DNA of 24,206 nt from CAZIKB01 sp964539665. Its GTDB lineage: Bacteria > Zhuqueibacterota > Zhuqueibacteria > Oceanimicrobiales > Oceanimicrobiaceae. This document shows, piece after piece, positions 1 to 8,466 of the stretch (the stretch's first letter is position 1; every line of letters begins with the position of its first letter). The position numbers were made by a program, and so were the translations under genes. The notes under the pieces were generated by a model. That model was given only the letters and a program-made list of their open reading frames with translations. It did not search any database and was not told where the DNA came from. The stretch lies in contig CAZIKB010000103.1 in NCBI GenBank assembly GCA_964539665.1, positions 1 to 24,206 on the forward strand, in the 5' to 3' direction.

Positions 1-76
1 TATTACAAAATACTAAATTAAAAGATTGTATAATGCAATATTTTGACACTACGGGGAGAAAATTAAGGATCAATAA

Positions 77-1318
77 ATGAATAGAAAAAGTTTGAATATT
101 TTGCCCTCAGTTCCTGCCTATGTCTGGACTCTTTCGGCGCTTGTCCTTGGTATTGTTTCAGGCGGACTCTTTCCGGAAACATTGGCGGTAATAGCTTCAG
201 GCACAACGGCTGTTATCAGGTATTTTGTGTTATTCGTGCCGATTTTAATTTTTGCTGCATTGAGCCCCGCCTGTGCAACCCTGGTAAATCGCGGTTTGGC
301 TGGTAAATTCGCAGCTTCAGTTGTCGCATGGTTTGTTTTAAGTTCTGCACTTGCAGGTTTGATCGGCGTTATCGTCTCCTCAACCATGTTCGGAATCCCG
401 TTTTCAAGTGAAACGTCTGGTATATGGTCGGAGGTGATCCAGATGTTTGGGATTTTTGGAGAAAAAAGCGGGGCGTCGTTTCCTTTACTTGCCATTGTAT
501 TTGCAATTGGTATTGGGGTCATTGCTGTGTGGATACAACCGCTGTTTAATTTGCTGTCCAGGATTGAAAAAGCCATCGGCAAATTAGGACAAACTCTCAG
601 CTATTTTCTTATACCGATTTTATTTTGCCTGGGAGTAACGATTGGTGTACGATTCGGAGTGAAGCTGGGAATGGAGCACTTCCTGACCCTGGTATTATAT
701 ACTTTTTCACTGTGTTTTGTTTGGTCAGCTTTTTATATTCTAGTGATCACCAAACTGATTACTAAAAGAAATATTAAGGAACTGGTCACAAAATATTTTC
801 TACCAACAGCAATTTTTGCAGCCGGAACGATTTCATCGCTGGTAACCTTACCAATAAATTTAACGAACATAAAAAAATACGGTGTTCGTGACGAAGTGGC
901 TGATTTTGTCATCCCATTTGGAGCGGTTACCAACATGAATGGCAGCGCTTTAATGAACATTGCTTTTGCGCCTATTTTACTGCAATATGTTTTCGGGCTG
1001 GAGATTAGCTGGACCGTCATGCTGATTATTTGGCCTGCTGTAATATTGTTCACAATTGCTGCTCCGGGACTGCCGGCCGGCATGGGATCCTCGCTCTGGA
1101 CATCCACCCTGATTGCATCAGTACTCGGTTTTGAAGAACCGTTGAAAACCAGTTTTATCACAATGTTTGTGGCGTTTTACGGAGGCATACCGGATATGTT
1201 TGTCACGGTTTCCAATTGTACCGGGGATGGCTTAACAGCCGTGTTATTTGACAGCAAGTTTGACAGGTTTTTGAGCTTGAAAAGCCAGACAAGAAATAAA
1301 CATCAAAAGGAACTTTAA
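77..1318 (+). CDS. Dicarboxylate/amino acid:cation symporter (DAACS/GltP family), probably not specific for acidic substrates
   Basis: This is a 413-residue inner-membrane secondary transporter of the glutamate/dicarboxylate:cation symporter family, hydrophobic along most of its length. Family landmarks seen are: the HP1 serine motif and following TLP (TISSLVTLP, about 251-259), NMNGS at 286-290 (canonical NMDGT, cation and substrate site), the HP2 Gly/Pro-rich tip GLPAGMG at 331-337, and the TM8 motif DMxxTxxNxTGD at 373-384. In TM8 the substrate-binding Asp (D373) and Asn (N380) are kept, but the Arg that binds the side-chain carboxylate of Asp/Glu (R397 in GltPh) is Val376. From family knowledge, loss of this Arg goes with neutral amino acid use, as in ASCT1/2, so I infer a neutral amino acid or other non-acidic substrate. 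The start is set by AAGGA at 65-69, seven bases before the ATG. It appears to be a single-gene unit, because a promoter follows it. Family call is firm; substrate is inferred. Confidence 0.88.
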   Translation: MNRKSLNILPSVPAYVWTLSALVLGIVSGGLFPETLAVIASGTTAVIRYFVLFVPILIFAALSPACATLVNRGLAGKFAASVVAWFVLSSALAGLIGVIVSSTMFGIPFSSETSGIWSEVIQMFGIFGEKSGASFPLLAIVFAIGIGVIAVWIQPLFNLLSRIEKAIGKLGQTLSYFLIPILFCLGVTIGVRFGVKLGMEHFLTLVLYTFSLCFVWSAFYILVITKLITKRNIKELVTKYFLPTAIFAAGTISSLVTLPINLTNIKKYGVRDEVADFVIPFGAVTNMNGSALMNIAFAPILLQYVFGLEISWTVMLIIWPAVILFTIAAPGLPAGMGSSLWTSTLIASVLGFEEPLKTSFITMFVAFYGGIPDMFVTVSNCTGDGLTAVLFDSKFDRFLSLKSQTRNKHQKEL

Positions 1319-1371
1319 GTCAAATAATTGGAACGATTGAAATACAAGTGGAAGCAATTTGAAAGTATAAC

Positions 1372-1400
1372 TTGCAAATTAAAGAAAATGTGTCTATAAT
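1372..1400 (+). promoter_or_regulatory. Sigma-70-type promoter for the M14 peptidase gene
   Basis: TTGCAA (1372-1377) is followed after exactly 17 bases by a perfect TATAAT (1395-1400). The ATG of the next gene is about 100 bases downstream. A 13-base palindrome, TTGGAATTTCCAA (1416-1428; 6-bp arms around one base), lies just after the expected start of transcription and could be an operator. Both are read from sequence only. Confidence 0.5.
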
Positions 1401-1498
1401 ACTAACATGCTTGCGTTGGAATTTCCAAATATTTGAGAAAACTAAGAAAGAATTCCCCGAATAGCGAATCTAAATTACTAACAACGGAAGGAGAAAAA

Positions 1499-4195
1499 AT
1501 GTACACATCTAAATCATACCGACAATTGCCTGGCATCATGCTCAGCCTGTTTCTGGTCATTCTTTTAACATCCGGACTACTGGCACAGGTGCCCCATCCA
1601 TCAGATGTGTTTGGATTTCAGCCGGGAGACGATTACAAACTGGCAAATTATGATCAGGTACTCGAATACTATAAACGCCTGGATGCAGCGAGCGACCGGG
1701 TGCAGATGCGCACAATCGGCAAATCGGTTTTGGGGAAACCTTTGCTTTTACTCTGTATTTCAAGCGCAGAGAATTTAAAACGATTAGAACACTACCGCAG
1801 TATCAGTGAGCAATTAGCGCATGCCCGTGTGGATGAAGAGACCGCACGGCAACTGGCCAAAGAAGGCAAGTCTATAACCTGGATTGATGCCGGATTGCAC
1901 GCCACCGAGGTTGCCAGCGCCCAGATGGCGACATTACTGGCCCATAGCGTTGCGACAGAAGAAACTCCGGAGATACAGAAAATCCGTGAAAACACTATTC
2001 TCCTGCTTATGCCAGTGATGAATCCGGATGGATTAGACATCGTGGCTTCCTGGTATGAACGTAATCTTGGCACTCCTTTTGAGACTACTCGTCCGCCCTG
2101 GTTGTATCACATTTACGTCGGTCACGATAATAACCGGGACTGGTTCATGAATAATATGCCTGAGACCAAGGCTGTATCGCAGGTGATCTACAACGAGTGG
2201 TTTCCACAGATTGTCTACAACCACCACCAGACCGGGCCAAGCTGGACTCGTATCTTTTTGCCACCATTCGCCGATCCTGTGAATCCGAATATACATCCCG
2301 GAGTGACAACAGGCGTTAATATTGTGGGCAGCTCTATGGCAAACTACTTTGCCATGAAACACATGCCTGGAGTTGTTTCCGATGTCATTTACAGCATGTG
2401 GTGGAACGGAGGCATGCGCACTGTACCCTACTTCCACAATATGATCGGCATTCTCACGGAGACGAGTCATGCCACACCAACTCCGAGATTCTATGATCCG
2501 GATTCGATTCCCAAAACGATAGCCGGTCGCCGTGGCGGAGGATTTCCCACAACAGGAACGAATATCTTTTATCCCTACCCCTGGAAGGGCGGGGAGTCGA
2601 AATTCAAAGAGCCCGTCGAATACATGTTCACGGCATCGATGGCAGTACTCAAGATCGCCACAGACCTCAGGGAGCAGTGGCTCTATAATATCTACACGAT
2701 GGGGCGCGATGCGATTGCAAAGGGCAAAGATGAAAAACCTTTTGCTTTCGTCATTCCGCCAGAGCAATGGAACGCGGGTGAGGAATTGAACCTGGTTAAC
2801 TTGCTGCTTACCAGTGGCGTCGAAGTGCACAAAGCAACCAAAGGTTTCAAGGCTGGTGATAAAAAATATCCGGCCGGTTCCTTTGTAATATATACAGAAC
2901 AGGCATTTCGTCCATACTTAGTCGATTTGCTGGAGAAACAGGAATATCCGACTCGAAGAAGTACGCCTGATGGTCCACCCGAGCCGCCTTACGATCTGGC
3001 CGGCTGGACTCTGCCAATGCAGATGGGCGTTCAGTTGGAGAGCATTGACACTTCGTTTCAGGCGACTACAGAGAAAATAGCTGCGAAGGTTTCTCCGCAG
3101 CCTGGAGAAATTAGCAGTCAGGCTCGATTTGGCTATCTGCTTTCACATCGTCCGAATGCGAGTGTTTTGGCTGTTAACCGGCTGCTCAGTGCTGGAGAAC
3201 AAGTCTTCTGGACCAGCGAGGCCATTAAAGTAAAAAAGCAAACCAATGATGCCGGCGCCTTTTTGATTAAAGCGAACGAAAATAACACTCAACAGCGAAT
3301 AGAAACATTAGCCAGTGAGCTTGGTCTTGACTTTACGGGCATCGAAAAACAGCCATCCGCAAAAATGCTTGAGTTGAAAGCACCGAAGATTGGTCTGTAT
3401 AAATCATGGGTGGGTAACATGGATGAGGGGTGGACGCGTTGGCTGTTAGAAGAATATGCCTTTGCTCCGGACACCCTTCACGATGCCGACATTCGCAATA
3501 ATAATTTATCAAATTACCATGCCATTGTCCTGCCGGATCAAAGAGTAAGCCGTATGCTGAACGGCCATGCTCCTGGTACGATGCCGGAAGAATTTGTGGG
3601 TGGTCTGGGGCTTGAGGGCGCCGTGGCACTAAAAAAATACGTCGAGCAGGGTGGAACGGTAGTTGCGATTGATGGCGCAAGTGATTTTCTTATTGAGCAG
3701 TTCGGCCTGCCAGTCCAGAATGTAGTAGCCGGCGTATCATCCCGCCAGTTTTTTGTTCCCGGTTCGTTAATAAGAATGGAAATAGACACAAAACATCCTT
3801 TAGCCTATGGCATGCAAGAAGAAGCAGCAGCTTCCTTTCAACGCAGCCGTGCTTTTAAGGTCGTCCGTTTATCCCGAAAAGGTGAAGGGGGAAAAGAAGA
3901 TATTCCCGCTGCTCCGTTTCCGGCGGTTGAAGTTGTCGCTCGTTATGCCAAAGAAGATATTCTCATGAGCGGGTGGGCGCTGGGAGATAAAAAACACATT
4001 GGCGGTAAAGCAGCAATGATGCGGATTCGACTGGGTAAAGGCGATGTTGTGCTCTTTGGATTCCGTCCGCAGTTTCGTGGACAACCGCGAGGAACGTATA
4101 AATTGTTTTTTAACGCCTTGCACGGAGCCACACTCGAACAATTACCAGTTATTGAGAATGTGCAACAAACGAAATCAGAGACTGAGGATCGGTGA
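1499..4195 (+). CDS. Exported M14-family zinc carboxypeptidase-like metallopeptidase with C-terminal amidotransferase-like region
   Basis: This is an 898-residue secreted peptidase. An open frame reaches back to a TTG at 1433, but I choose the ATG at 1499 because GGAAGGAG lies just before it and because it places a normal signal peptide at the N-terminus (hydrophobic core about 12-28, likely cleavage near LLAQ-VPHP). The catalytic domain (about 40-420) carries the M14 signature: HATE with zinc ligands H134 and E137, the NRD motif (N212-R213) that binds the substrate carboxylate, a third zinc ligand at H242/H243 in NHHQTGPS, and a catalytic Glu candidate, E321, in ILTETSH. Residues about 627-870 resemble a class I glutamine-amidotransferase/DJ-1-like fold (strand-turn patterns such as GLYKSW and GGTVVAIDG), as in other large M14 proteins of environmental bacteria. 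It probably acts in the periplasm or outside the cell on peptides; the substrate is unknown. It has its own promoter and seems monocistronic. Confidence 0.85.
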   Translation: MYTSKSYRQLPGIMLSLFLVILLTSGLLAQVPHPSDVFGFQPGDDYKLANYDQVLEYYKRLDAASDRVQMRTIGKSVLGKPLLLLCISSAENLKRLEHYRSISEQLAHARVDEETARQLAKEGKSITWIDAGLHATEVASAQMATLLAHSVATEETPEIQKIRENTILLLMPVMNPDGLDIVASWYERNLGTPFETTRPPWLYHIYVGHDNNRDWFMNNMPETKAVSQVIYNEWFPQIVYNHHQTGPSWTRIFLPPFADPVNPNIHPGVTTGVNIVGSSMANYFAMKHMPGVVSDVIYSMWWNGGMRTVPYFHNMIGILTETSHATPTPRFYDPDSIPKTIAGRRGGGFPTTGTNIFYPYPWKGGESKFKEPVEYMFTASMAVLKIATDLREQWLYNIYTMGRDAIAKGKDEKPFAFVIPPEQWNAGEELNLVNLLLTSGVEVHKATKGFKAGDKKYPAGSFVIYTEQAFRPYLVDLLEKQEYPTRRSTPDGPPEPPYDLAGWTLPMQMGVQLESIDTSFQATTEKIAAKVSPQPGEISSQARFGYLLSHRPNASVLAVNRLLSAGEQVFWTSEAIKVKKQTNDAGAFLIKANENNTQQRIETLASELGLDFTGIEKQPSAKMLELKAPKIGLYKSWVGNMDEGWTRWLLEEYAFAPDTLHDADIRNNNLSNYHAIVLPDQRVSRMLNGHAPGTMPEEFVGGLGLEGAVALKKYVEQGGTVVAIDGASDFLIEQFGLPVQNVVAGVSSRQFFVPGSLIRMEIDTKHPLAYGMQEEAAASFQRSRAFKVVRLSRKGEGGKEDIPAAPFPAVEVVARYAKEDILMSGWALGDKKHIGGKAAMMRIRLGKGDVVLFGFRPQFRGQPRGTYKLFFNALHGATLEQLPVIENVQQTKSETEDR

Positions 4196-4525
4196 GTTAA
4201 CTGTCCGGTGTAAAAGTTAAGTAATTATATTCTATTAGATAAAATTTCATAATCAACACGGATAAAAGACCCACGCCGAAATTTTTATAATTAATCAGTG
4301 TGAGTTTATTATCTGTGTGATTCATAAATTTAAAATAAAATTAATATCTTTGCTGGGTTATATTTGGGCGGAAACTGAGGGAAAAGAGGTATCCCTTCCA
4401 TTAGTAATGGAAACTAAGCTTTACTAAACTTTGAAAGTTTAGTAAAGCTTCAAATACCCTCCAATTTTGTGGGGGCACAAAAAGAATTTGAAAAAACTGA
4501 TAGTCAAAACTATTGAACCTTATTT
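4196..4525. other. 330-base intergenic region, A+T-rich, hairpin-rich in its 3' half
   Basis: I see no coding sequence and no clear terminator with a T-tract after the M14 gene. The first part (4196-4380) is A+T-rich without recognised signals. The second part (4386-4482) holds several perfect inverted repeats, listed as a separate feature, and leads into the phosphatase gene. Confidence 0.6.
4386..4482 (+). promoter_or_regulatory. Clustered hairpins upstream of the phosphatase gene (possible structured mRNA leader)
   Basis: Four sets of complementary arms lie in 97 bases: TTCCATT/AATGGAA (4396-4402 with 4406-4412, 3-base loop); a perfect 17-bp inverted repeat around a single base (4416-4432 with 4434-4450, arm AAGCTTTACTAAACTTT); an outer pair GAGGTAT (4386-4392) with ATACCCTC (4454-4461, one bulge) that encloses both; and TTTTGTG/CACAAAA around GGGG (4465-4471 with 4476-4482). 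If transcribed, the first three would form a three-way junction and the last a separate hairpin about 45 bases before the ATG at 4526. No T-tract follows, so a simple terminator is unlikely. I do not recognise a known riboswitch. The long palindrome could also be a protein-binding site or a small transposon relic. Confidence 0.45.
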
Positions 4526-6199
4526 ATGAAACCGATAAAAATTCAAACTCTGCTGATCGCTACTTTCTTCTTCTCATTTATTCTATGTAGCTGCAATTCA
4601 CTCCAAACGAACCAACCACCTAAACCTAAACTCGTCATAGTGGTCGTTGTCGACCAGATGCGTGCTGATCATCTCACACGATTTTCCAGTGTGTATAAAC
4701 ATGGATTTGCCCGGCTTCTTCGTGAGGGCGCTGTGTTTACAAATGCTCATCACGATCATGCTTATACGGTTACTGCTGTCGGACATGCAACGATTGCCAC
4801 CGGGGCATTTCCATCGCGCCATGGCATTGTCGGTAACAACTGGTACGACCGTAAAGAAAAGAAGTCTGTTTATAGTTGCGAAGACACATCTTATGCACTG
4901 TTAGGTTATCCAGATAAATTGGCTAAAAATGGGCGATCTCCCCGACTAATGCTTGCACTCACAATTGGAGATTGGCTTAAAGCACAATCGTCAGAAAGCA
5001 AAGTATTTACCGTTTCCCGTAAAGACCGTGCAGCAATTCTATCTGCTGGAATGAAGGCAAATTGTGCCTATTGGTATAATCCAGACGACGGCAACATTAT
5101 CACTTCAGAATATTATGCAAAAACATATCCTGAATGGGTGAATGAATTTAATAATTCACGCATTGTCGATGAATATTTCCAGGCTGGCTGGGAAAAGATG
5201 ATGCCCGAAGAGATGTACTCTTTAGCCCGCGAAGATAAGTTTAGCGCTGAAAATGATGGCCAGAATACAACTTTTCCTCATTCATTTGCAACAAATTCAC
5301 CAAAACCAGATATTACATATTATAAAGCGCTCCAAAACACCCCGTTCTCAGATGACTTAATTCTCAAATTTGCTGAAGCCATAATCGAAAACGAAAAACT
5401 TGGTCTGGATTCATCTCCTGATCTTCTTTATATCGGCTGCTCCGCCGCAGACGCTATCGGTCATAATTTTGGTCCCCGAAGCCAGGAGAGTATGGATCAT
5501 TTTCTCCGCCTGGATGGATATCTTGGGGATTTCCTCAGTTACCTTGATAACAGAATTGGTTCAGATAGTTACACGGTTGCCTTAAGCAGCGATCATGGAG
5601 TGATGACATTGCCGGAAGATCTTGCCCGCAGTGGAATTGACGCCAAGCGCGTTTCAAGTAGAGAGGTCAACAGGAAGCTGGGTGATGAAATTTCAAGAAT
5701 ATCAAAAGAATTGGGTATTTCAGAAAAACTGATAATCAACAGGAGTAATAATGCTCTCTTAGTAAATTACGATGCAGCCGAAAAGAAAGGTATAAGTACA
5801 GAGGAATTGAATAATTTGCTTATTGATAGACTAAAAAAAATTGATCCGATTACGGACATATTCACAAGAAAAGAACTTCTAAATCCAGCGAAAAACGACC
5901 ACGAATACCTGGAAGCCTATCGTCATACATTTCATCCGGATCGTACTGGCGATCTCTTTTTAAGATTTAAAAAATTCCACCTGCTAAGAACTTCAAAGCA
6001 GGGGACAACCCATGGCTCTCCTTATGAATATGACACACACGTGCCCATAGTGTTTTGCGGCCCAGGTGTAAAAAATAGCAATTATTCCCAGAGAGTACGC
6101 ACAGTTGACATTGCCCCAACTTTGGCTGATATTTTAGGCATAAAACCAATTTCAGAAATTGACGGAAGGAGTCTTTTGCCGGTAATCGCACCTGAGTGA
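4526..6199 (+). CDS. PafA-like alkaline phosphatase (phosphomonoesterase), probable lipoprotein
   Basis: This 557-residue member of the alkaline phosphatase superfamily (type I phosphodiesterase/PafA branch) hydrolyses phosphate monoesters outside the inner membrane. All key residues can be placed: metal ligand D43 (VVDQMR), nucleophile T83 four residues before H87 in TAVGH, N105, the K166-D-R168 pair typical of PafA-type monoesterases (SRKDR), second metal set D309 and H313 (ADAIGH), D356-H357 (SSDHG) and H496 (TTHGSP). K166/R168 favour a monoesterase over a diesterase. The N-terminus (about 7-22 hydrophobic, then C23 in LCSC) looks like a lipoprotein signal, although the lipobox is not ideal. 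No good ribosome-binding site precedes the ATG; the start is chosen because it gives the signal sequence. It stands alone behind a hairpin-rich leader and is convergent with the TetR gene. Phosphate regulation is plausible, but no Pho box was identified. Confidence 0.88.
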   Translation: MKPIKIQTLLIATFFFSFILCSCNSLQTNQPPKPKLVIVVVVDQMRADHLTRFSSVYKHGFARLLREGAVFTNAHHDHAYTVTAVGHATIATGAFPSRHGIVGNNWYDRKEKKSVYSCEDTSYALLGYPDKLAKNGRSPRLMLALTIGDWLKAQSSESKVFTVSRKDRAAILSAGMKANCAYWYNPDDGNIITSEYYAKTYPEWVNEFNNSRIVDEYFQAGWEKMMPEEMYSLAREDKFSAENDGQNTTFPHSFATNSPKPDITYYKALQNTPFSDDLILKFAEAIIENEKLGLDSSPDLLYIGCSAADAIGHNFGPRSQESMDHFLRLDGYLGDFLSYLDNRIGSDSYTVALSSDHGVMTLPEDLARSGIDAKRVSSREVNRKLGDEISRISKELGISEKLIINRSNNALLVNYDAAEKKGISTEELNNLLIDRLKKIDPITDIFTRKELLNPAKNDHEYLEAYRHTFHPDRTGDLFLRFKKFHLLRTSKQGTTHGSPYEYDTHVPIVFCGPGVKNSNYSQRVRTVDIAPTLADILGIKPISEIDGRSLLPVIAPE

Positions 6200-6254
6200 A
6201 AAGCGAAATAGATACAAATACATTGACATTATACTTGAATATCAATAATAATAG

Positions 6255-6854
6255 TCAGCCACTTAATAATTTCAAGGCGTGGGGTGTTAACTCCCGAATA
6301 ATTTCTGCATCATTCTTGGCTCTGGCAATAAGCAGCGCTCCTTCATAAAAAGCTAAAAGTGCTTCAGCACAAGTGGGCACGTCCTCAAATTCAATGTTTA
6401 CAAGTCCGAGGGCAATGGCGTCTTCCAGGGCGCTTTCGAAATATTTACGAATTTCAGTAAAGACTGTCTCGATTCTCTGTCGGATTAACTCATCCTGTTC
6501 ACCGAGCTCACCCACAAAACTACCAAACAAGCATCCTAAAATGCGTTTATTCTGCTCTTGCATTGCAGAATGGTCATCATAAATGATTTGAAACAATTTA
6601 GTGATTCTATCCAATGGAGCGACATTCATGGCAAAGGCCGGCTCGAGAGCATGACTTTGGAATTGCTGCCAACCGTCTTCAAGAGCTTCAAGCGCTAAAG
6701 CGTTTTTCGAAGGAAAAAAATAATAAAAACTTCCGGGTTTAACACCGGCCTGCTCGCAAATCTCGTTGACGCCCACATTTCGGTAACTGCGTTCCCAAAA
6801 TAGATTTTGCGCTGTGGCTATTAAACGGTTTTTTGCGTCACTTGTTCTTCCCAT
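6255..6854 (-). CDS. TetR/AcrR-family transcriptional regulator
   Basis: This 199-residue protein has an N-terminal TetR helix-turn-helix (about 8-55). The recognition region VNEICEQAGVKPGSFYYFF and the following SKNALALEAL are classic for the family. The C-terminal ligand/dimer domain (about 75-199) resembles the large group of TetR proteins with a helical C-domain, but I cannot name an effector. The gene is divergent from the Omp85-family gene, and an 18-base imperfect palindrome lies 18 bases before its start codon, so it most likely represses itself and perhaps its divergent neighbour. TetR proteins beside envelope genes often sense toxic lipophilic compounds or fatty acids, but nothing in this sequence fixes the ligand. 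The family call is secure; the target is inferred from position. Confidence 0.9.
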   Translation of the reverse strand: MGRTSDAKNRLIATAQNLFWERSYRNVGVNEICEQAGVKPGSFYYFFPSKNALALEALEDGWQQFQSHALEPAFAMNVAPLDRITKLFQIIYDDHSAMQEQNKRILGCLFGSFVGELGEQDELIRQRIETVFTEIRKYFESALEDAIALGLVNIEFEDVPTCAEALLAFYEGALLIARAKNDAEIIRELTPHALKLLSG

Positions 6855-6872
6855 TATTATTGCATATTTTAA

Positions 6873-6890
6873 TAGTTGAGTATTCGACTA
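6873..6890. promoter_or_regulatory. Candidate TetR operator
   Basis: TAGTTGAGTATTCGACTA is an 18-base imperfect palindrome with 7 of 9 positions symmetric (half site about TAGTYGA). Size and place, in the divergent intergenic region just upstream of the TetR start codon, fit an autoregulatory operator. On the minus strand it overlaps the region where the TetR promoter should lie (TATTAAAAT just downstream of it). Binding is not shown. Confidence 0.4.
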
Positions 6891-7059
6891 CATGGATTGG
6901 CAAAATATGAAATGTTGGTTTTTTAAACAAGTTAAATTATTACAACAAAATTGCAATTTTAAAACTTATTTCTTGCACTTATGGTACATTTCTGTTAAAT
7001 TTCGGAAATTTATTTTTCTTCAGACAATTCTATTAAATTACGTTAACAATCAGATAAAT

Positions 7060-8466
7060 ATGTTTACAGGTCTATCAAAAACTATATATTTCCCAATCAA
7101 ATTTTACTGCTTATGGTTAGGCCTCGTTTACCTGATATCACTTCATCCGGAATCTGCTCTTAGTCAGCCTGTCGATTCAACCCGGCAATTAATTGTTGAA
7201 AACATTGAAATCGTAGGCAACACCAAAACGAAACAGAATGTTATTTTCAGGCTGTTAACCATTAGTCCGGGCGATGTGATTAATCCGGCGCTTGTCGAAG
7301 AAAATCATCGTCGATTGTCTCAAACAAATTTTTTTAAGGAAGTAGATATCTATGCCCGCCCTGGTTCTGAAAAAGGCAAACTGGTGGTGGTCATAGAAGT
7401 CAAAGAACGCCGCTGGCCTTATTTTCAGTTTGAAGGCGGACATAGCGATCTCAACGGTTGGTTTTTTGTGCCGGCAAGTCTCAGGTTTGACAACTTTTTT
7501 GGCCGGGGGAATTTCATGTGGGTTCGCTGGTTACTTGGCGATAAAATCAGTATGCTTTCACTCGGGTATCGAAATCCGAATTTGTTTGATAACAGCGCCT
7601 TCCTGGATATTGAATTATTTGGCGCAGATCAAAGATTTATCCATTATTTTACCAGCGACATTACTTCACAAGCTGTGAATTTAGGAAATGAAAGAGTTAC
7701 TCAGAAAGTTAATTTAGGCGGATTGAGAACTAAAATAGGTGGTACCGAAGGTATATTGAAATATTTCTACTTTTCCTTTCGAATTAATACTTATACGCCG
7801 GATACAACTGCATCACTTTCAACAAATGATTCTACTATCACTTCTTTTCCTTCGGAAATTGCGAATGAGCTGGGAAAAACCAAGGTAAACGCATTTTCTG
7901 TTGGAATATACGCTGATCACAGGGACAATACCATTTATCCGTTAAATGGTTTCTGGGGCGCTCTTTCGGGTGAATTAGCTCACGATGAAGTGGGGAGCGA
8001 TGTTAATTTTCCCAGGATTACTTTTGACACCAGATTCTATAAGCAAATATTTGGCCGCCAGGTTTTGGCATTGCATGTGAAGGGAGGTTATACAACTAAA
8101 AAGGCGCCTTTCTATGAAAGGTTTTATCTCGGAGGAGCCAATTCTCTAAGAGGCTATCCAGATAGACGACTTACTCCAATAGGGTGGGGTACGAAAATGA
8201 TCCTGACCAGTACTGAGTACCGATTTCCTATCTCCAAACGAAATTTTCCGTTTCATAAAGTCTCTGGCATTCTTTTTTTTGATAGCGGAGGAATCTGGCA
8301 GCCAGGGCAAAATCCCAAATTAGATGACTTGTATTTATCAGCCGGTTTTGGTTTCCGTGTTAAACTTCCTGTTTTAGGCATTACCCGGTTTGATTTTTCA
8401 TTTCCATTGAACAATGTGGACAACAACGATTTTCAATTTCACATTTCTCTGGGGCATACTTTTTGA
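7060..8466 (+). CDS. Omp85-family outer-membrane protein with a single POTRA domain (BamA/TamA-like)
   Basis: The frame is open from 6892, but the first 56 residues look like translated A+T-rich intergenic DNA. Starting at the ATG at 7060 gives a 468-residue protein with a signal peptide (hydrophobic 9-28, likely cleavage after ALSQ near 36). Residues about 44-115 form one POTRA domain (VENIEIVGNTKTKQNVIFRLL at its start, with LVVVIEVKERR as the closing strand). Residues about 118-468 are alternating beta strands ending in a C-terminal Phe (SLGHTF), as expected of a 16-stranded barrel, and the conserved lid-loop motif RGY is at 364-366 (NSLRGYPD). From family knowledge it would insert or translocate proteins at the outer membrane. 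BamA has five POTRA domains and TamA three, so this is a short relative with unknown client. It overlaps the next gene by four bases. The ribosome-binding site is weak. Confidence 0.82.
   Translation: MFTGLSKTIYFPIKFYCLWLGLVYLISLHPESALSQPVDSTRQLIVENIEIVGNTKTKQNVIFRLLTISPGDVINPALVEENHRRLSQTNFFKEVDIYARPGSEKGKLVVVIEVKERRWPYFQFEGGHSDLNGWFFVPASLRFDNFFGRGNFMWVRWLLGDKISMLSLGYRNPNLFDNSAFLDIELFGADQRFIHYFTSDITSQAVNLGNERVTQKVNLGGLRTKIGGTEGILKYFYFSFRINTYTPDTTASLSTNDSTITSFPSEIANELGKTKVNAFSVGIYADHRDNTIYPLNGFWGALSGELAHDEVGSDVNFPRITFDTRFYKQIFGRQVLALHVKGGYTTKKAPFYERFYLGGANSLRGYPDRRLTPIGWGTKMILTSTEYRFPISKRNFPFHKVSGILFFDSGGIWQPGQNPKLDDLYLSAGFGFRVKLPVLGITRFDFSFPLNNVDNNDFQFHISLGHTF

Noticed and set aside
29..34. 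TATAAT before the symporter gene as a -10 box
   Set aside because: No acceptable -35 hexamer is visible at 16-18 bases upstream, and the window starts too close to judge.
1433..1498. Upstream TTG start for the M14 peptidase
   Set aside because: The added 22 residues are polar and would bury the signal peptide; the ATG at 1499 has a strong ribosome-binding site.
2033..2830. Long antisense frame (265 codons) opposite the M14 peptidase
   Set aside because: No recognisable domain or start signal; the sense strand carries the zinc peptidase motifs.
4416..4450. The 17-bp palindrome as an intrinsic terminator
   Set aside because: No T-tract follows the stem on either strand, and it lies more than 200 bases after the previous stop codon.
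6892..7059. Upstream extension of the Omp85 protein (56 residues)
   Set aside because: The sequence is translated A+T-rich intergenic DNA, has no family match and precedes a proper signal peptide that starts at 7060.
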